From positions 115,701 to 179,700 of the forward strand of contig NZ_BMJI01000005.1 of assembly GCF_014643255.1 (NCBI RefSeq): DNA of 64,000 nucleotides, read 5' to 3'. This document shows positions 61,826-64,000 of the stretch, piece after piece. Source of the stretch: Tersicoccus solisilvae. Lineage in GTDB: Bacteria > Actinomycetota > Actinomycetes > Actinomycetales > Micrococcaceae. A program made the translations under genes and the position numbers. How positions within the stretch are numbered: the stretch's first letter is position 1; each line of letters starts with the position of its first letter. The notes below the pieces were generated by a model that saw only the letters and a program-made list of their open reading frames with translations, did not search any database and was not told the origin of the DNA.

Positions 61826-63406
61826 GTGATGGAATCCCAGCAGCAGCCCGACCCGTCCGTGTCCGCCGACGCCCCCACCGCCGAGACCCAACCCCTCGAG
61901 GACCGGGTGAACAACCGGTCCCAGCGGCCCGAGTCGGCCGCGTTCAAGGAGTTCATGGCCGGCCAGTGGGCCCCCGCCGACACCACCGTCCCGGAGCGTG
62001 AGGCCGTCGCCCCGTTCGCGGCGCAGCGTCGTCGGCGCATCTCCGACCGGTTCCCCGGCGAGCGGGTGGTCCTGCCGGCCGGCCCGCTGAAGGTCCGCTC
62101 GAACGACACCGACTACCGGTACCGCCCCCACTCCGCGTTCGCCCACCTGACCGGCCTGGGCGTCGACCACGAGCCCGACGCCGTGCTGGTGCTGGAGCCG
62201 GTCGAGACGGGTGCCGGTGACGACGGCGGCAACCACGAGGCCACCCTGTACTTCCGTCCGCTGGCCGGGCGCGACTCCGAGGACTTCTACGCCAACGCCC
62301 GCTACGGCGAGTTCTGGATCGGTCCTCGCCCCACGCTGGCCGACCTGAACGCGCGGCTGGACCTGCGCACCGCGGACCTGTCCGAGCTCGAGGTCGCGAT
62401 CACCAAGGGCGTCGGCGTCACCGCGATCGGCGGCACCGGCGTGCGGCTGGTCCGCGAGGTCGACCTCGACGTCGACGCCCTCGTGGACACCGCGCGCATC
62501 AACACCGGCGTGGACCTGCCCGACGCGGACGAACTCGACGGCGCCCTCACCGAGGCGCTCTCGGAGCTGCGCCTGGTCAAGGACGAGCACGAGGTCGCGC
62601 GGCTGCGCGACGCCGTCGCCGCCACGGTGCGCGGCTTCGAGGACGTCGTCGCCGCCCTGCCCCGGGCCGTCGCCCACCGCCGCGGCGAGCGGGTCGTCGA
62701 GGGCGCCTTCTTCGCCCGCGCCCGCCAGGACGGCAACGACCTGGGCTACGAGACCATCGCCGCCGGCGGCAACAACGCGACCATCCTGCACTGGATCCGG
62801 AACAACGGCACCGTCCGCGACGGCGACCTGCTGCTGCTGGACGCGGGCGTCGAGGACGAGTCGCTCTACACCGCCGACGTCACCCGGACCCTGCCGGCCA
62901 ACGGCACCTACACCGCGGTGCAGCGGCGCGTGTACGAGGCGGTGCGCGAGGCCGCGGACGCCGCGTTCGCCGTCGCCCGCCCCGGCACCCGGTTCCGGGA
63001 CGTGCACGCCGCCGCCATGGAGGTGCTCGCCGCGAAGCTCGACGCGTGGGGCCTGCTGCCCGTCGGCGTCGAGGTGGCGCTCAGCGCCGAGGGCCAGCAC
63101 CACCGCCGCTGGATGCCGCACGGCACCAGCCACCACCTCGGCCTGGACGTGCACGACTGCGCGCAGGCCAAGCGGGAGCTCTACCTGGACGGGATCATCA
63201 CCGAGGGCATGGTGTTCACCATCGAGCCCGGCCTCTACTTCAAGGCCGAGGACCTGGCCGTGCCCGAGGAGTACCGCGGCATCGGTGTCCGGATCGAGGA
63301 CGACGTGCTGATCACGGCCGACGGCAACGAGAACCTCTCCGCCGCGCTGCCGCGCACCGCGGACGACGTCGAGGCCTGGATGAAGGACATCCTCGACCGG
63401 GCCTGA
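61826..63406 (+). CDS. pepP: Xaa-Pro aminopeptidase (aminopeptidase P, M24B)
   Basis: Removes N-terminal residues preceding proline. The 526-aa protein has an N-terminal creatinase-like domain (about residues 50-250) and the pita-bread catalytic domain with the five metal ligands: LLLDAGVED, YTADVTR, HGTSHHLGLDVHD, FTIEPGLYF and GVRIEDDVLI. The catalytic site is complete. The first 45 residues are disordered. The GTG at 61826 (followed directly by ATG) is favoured by promoter spacing. Confidence 0.95.
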   Translation: MMESQQQPDPSVSADAPTAETQPLEDRVNNRSQRPESAAFKEFMAGQWAPADTTVPEREAVAPFAAQRRRRISDRFPGERVVLPAGPLKVRSNDTDYRYRPHSAFAHLTGLGVDHEPDAVLVLEPVETGAGDDGGNHEATLYFRPLAGRDSEDFYANARYGEFWIGPRPTLADLNARLDLRTADLSELEVAITKGVGVTAIGGTGVRLVREVDLDVDALVDTARINTGVDLPDADELDGALTEALSELRLVKDEHEVARLRDAVAATVRGFEDVVAALPRAVAHRRGERVVEGAFFARARQDGNDLGYETIAAGGNNATILHWIRNNGTVRDGDLLLLDAGVEDESLYTADVTRTLPANGTYTAVQRRVYEAVREAADAAFAVARPGTRFRDVHAAAMEVLAAKLDAWGLLPVGVEVALSAEGQHHRRWMPHGTSHHLGLDVHDCAQAKRELYLDGIITEGMVFTIEPGLYFKAEDLAVPEEYRGIGVRIEDDVLITADGNENLSAALPRTADDVEAWMKDILDRA

Positions 63407-63424
63407 GCGCCCACCCCGGAAACG

Positions 63425-63462
63425 ACCGTGCCCCGGTCCGTCGACGACGGCCGGGGCACGGT
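63425..63462. terminator. bidirectional hairpin after pepP
   Basis: Perfect 12-bp stem ACCGTGCCCCGG (63425-63436 with 63451-63462) and a 14-nt loop, between convergent genes. No U-tract on either strand. Confidence 0.6.
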
Positions 63463-63482
63463 GCTGTGCTGCTGGGGAGAGC

Positions 63483-63887
63483 TCAGCGGTCGCGGCTCGC
63501 GGGATCGCGGTTCACCGGCGGTTCCTCGACGTCGCCCTCGGCGACCGCTCCGGACTGCGGGTCGACGGGCCGGACGGACGTCTCGGCGGGGCGCGCCTCG
63601 TCAGCCGCGGCACCCGGACGGACCGACGGCTTCTCGGCGAGCCGGCCGTCGTCATCGGTGCGGTCGTCGGCGGGGGTGTCGGCGTGGTTCGTCACTCGGT
63701 CCTCCATACGGTTGTCCTGATCACGACGCCCACCGACGGCGGACGCGCCCGCGGCCGAGGCGCCGGTGCTGCGCGCCGGGCCCTGACCCTGGTTCTGGTA
63801 TGCCGCCGGGTCCGGGCCCGGGTCGACGCGGACGCCGAACTGCGGCCGGCCGTCCGGCAGGTCCGGGAACTGGCCGCGCGGGGTCAA
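63483..63887 (-). CDS. hydrophilic hypothetical protein
   Basis: Not recognised. The 134-aa reading begins at a TTG at 63887 with TPRGQFPDLPDGRPQFGVRVDPGPD, then becomes Gln/Ala/Gly-rich and ends with an acidic, disordered region (ADTPADDRTDDDGRLAEKP). No membrane helix or signal peptide is seen. An internal ATG at 63707 (MEDRVTNHAD) would give 74 aa. The start lies 4 bp after the stop of an upstream membrane-protein gene, suggesting a shared transcript. Confidence 0.5.
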   Translation of the reverse strand: MTPRGQFPDLPDGRPQFGVRVDPGPDPAAYQNQGQGPARSTGASAAGASAVGGRRDQDNRMEDRVTNHADTPADDRTDDDGRLAEKPSVRPGAAADEARPAETSVRPVDPQSGAVAEGDVEEPPVNRDPASRDR

Positions 63888-63891
63888 CCGG

Positions 63892-64000
63892 TCATCGCCC
63901 GGCTGCGCCGAGCAGGGCCAAGTAGAGCGGCAGCAGGCCCCACAGCCCGTAGGCGGCCAAGCCGTTCAGCAGGCCGACGCCGGTGGTGCCCAGCCGCCCG
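63892..64000 (-). CDS. C-terminal end of a membrane protein, cut by window edge
   Basis: The last 35 or so residues read RLGTTGVGLLNGLAAYGLW and continue GLLPLYLALLGAAGR before the TGA at 63892-63894. The stretch is strongly hydrophobic, like a final transmembrane helix. The family cannot be named from this fragment; a resemblance to the first helix of RarD-type transporters is probably chance given its position at a C-terminus. Confidence 0.45.
   Translation of the reverse strand, partial: GRLGTTGVGLLNGLAAYGLWGLLPLYLALLGAAGR

Noticed and set aside
63892..64000. Truncated RarD transporter pseudogene
   Set aside because: The hydrophobic segment ends at a stop and lies at the C-terminus of a gene coming from outside the window; likeness to a RarD first helix is too weak to call a broken gene.

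Overview
The window is chromosomal DNA of a very GC-rich actinobacterium. GTG starts are common, start/stop overlaps of the ATGA and GTGA type are frequent, and many genes have a TANNNT -10 box only 6-7 nt before the start codon, the signature of leaderless transcripts. Gene order (hemA facing hemE-hemY-hemQ-hemH-hemC-hemD-hemB-hemL; UPF0182 / Lon-type PDZ protease / DUF2342 protease; nudC-uvrD2; adnAB; TetR-DUF3107-RNB-DEAD box) fits Actinomycetota and, by the heme cluster order and the HemA N-terminus, most likely Micrococcales, perhaps Micrococcaceae. The genus is not determinable here. It is mostly conserved core genome: no prophage, CRISPR array or insertion sequence was seen.

Layout. 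1-3 kb: 5' part of dinB, trmL, electron-transfer flavoprotein etfBA. 3-8 kb: envelope-stress group (HtrA-type protease, TPM-domain protein, PspA). 8-13 kb: CPD photolyase behind a 19-bp tandem repeat, a pair of related unknown membrane proteins, a double-hotdog thioesterase, an LLM-class oxidoreductase. 13.1 kb: initiator tRNA with terminator. 13-23 kb: UPF0182, Lon-type PDZ protease, DUF2342 protease, lipid-kinase-like protein, succinate-semialdehyde dehydrogenase, SDR. 23-39.6 kb: YgjP-type metalloprotease, ThiF-like protein, UvrD2, NudC, phosphotransferase, DHDPS-family aldolase, AdnB, AdnA, alkyltransferase-like protein, EamA exporter, DEDDh exonuclease. 39.6-42.2 kb: amino-acid ABC importer. 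42.7-51.6 kb: complete coproporphyrin-dependent heme operon on the minus strand, with hemA on the plus strand at 53.8 kb; a DUF222-HNH endonuclease gene lies between them. 55-64 kb: TetR, DUF3107, RNB protein, RhlE-type helicase with a long structured leader, a solitary DNA methyltransferase, a PHP phosphoesterase, an aminopeptidase P, a hydrophilic unknown and the end of a membrane protein.

How the parts work together. DNA repair is the recurring theme (dinB, photolyase, uvrD2, adnAB, alkyltransferase-like protein, DEDDh exonuclease, HNH protein). The most useful regulatory observation is that several of these genes share a promoter of the form TGTCRGTG-N8-TANNNT, the RecA/LexA-independent DNA-damage promoter recognised by PafBC in mycobacteria, placed so that transcription would begin at or next to the start codon. 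The most novel structural observation is a 73-bp palindromic repeat found twice, 51 kb apart, each time between convergent genes, with the same nested-hairpin geometry and compensating changes.
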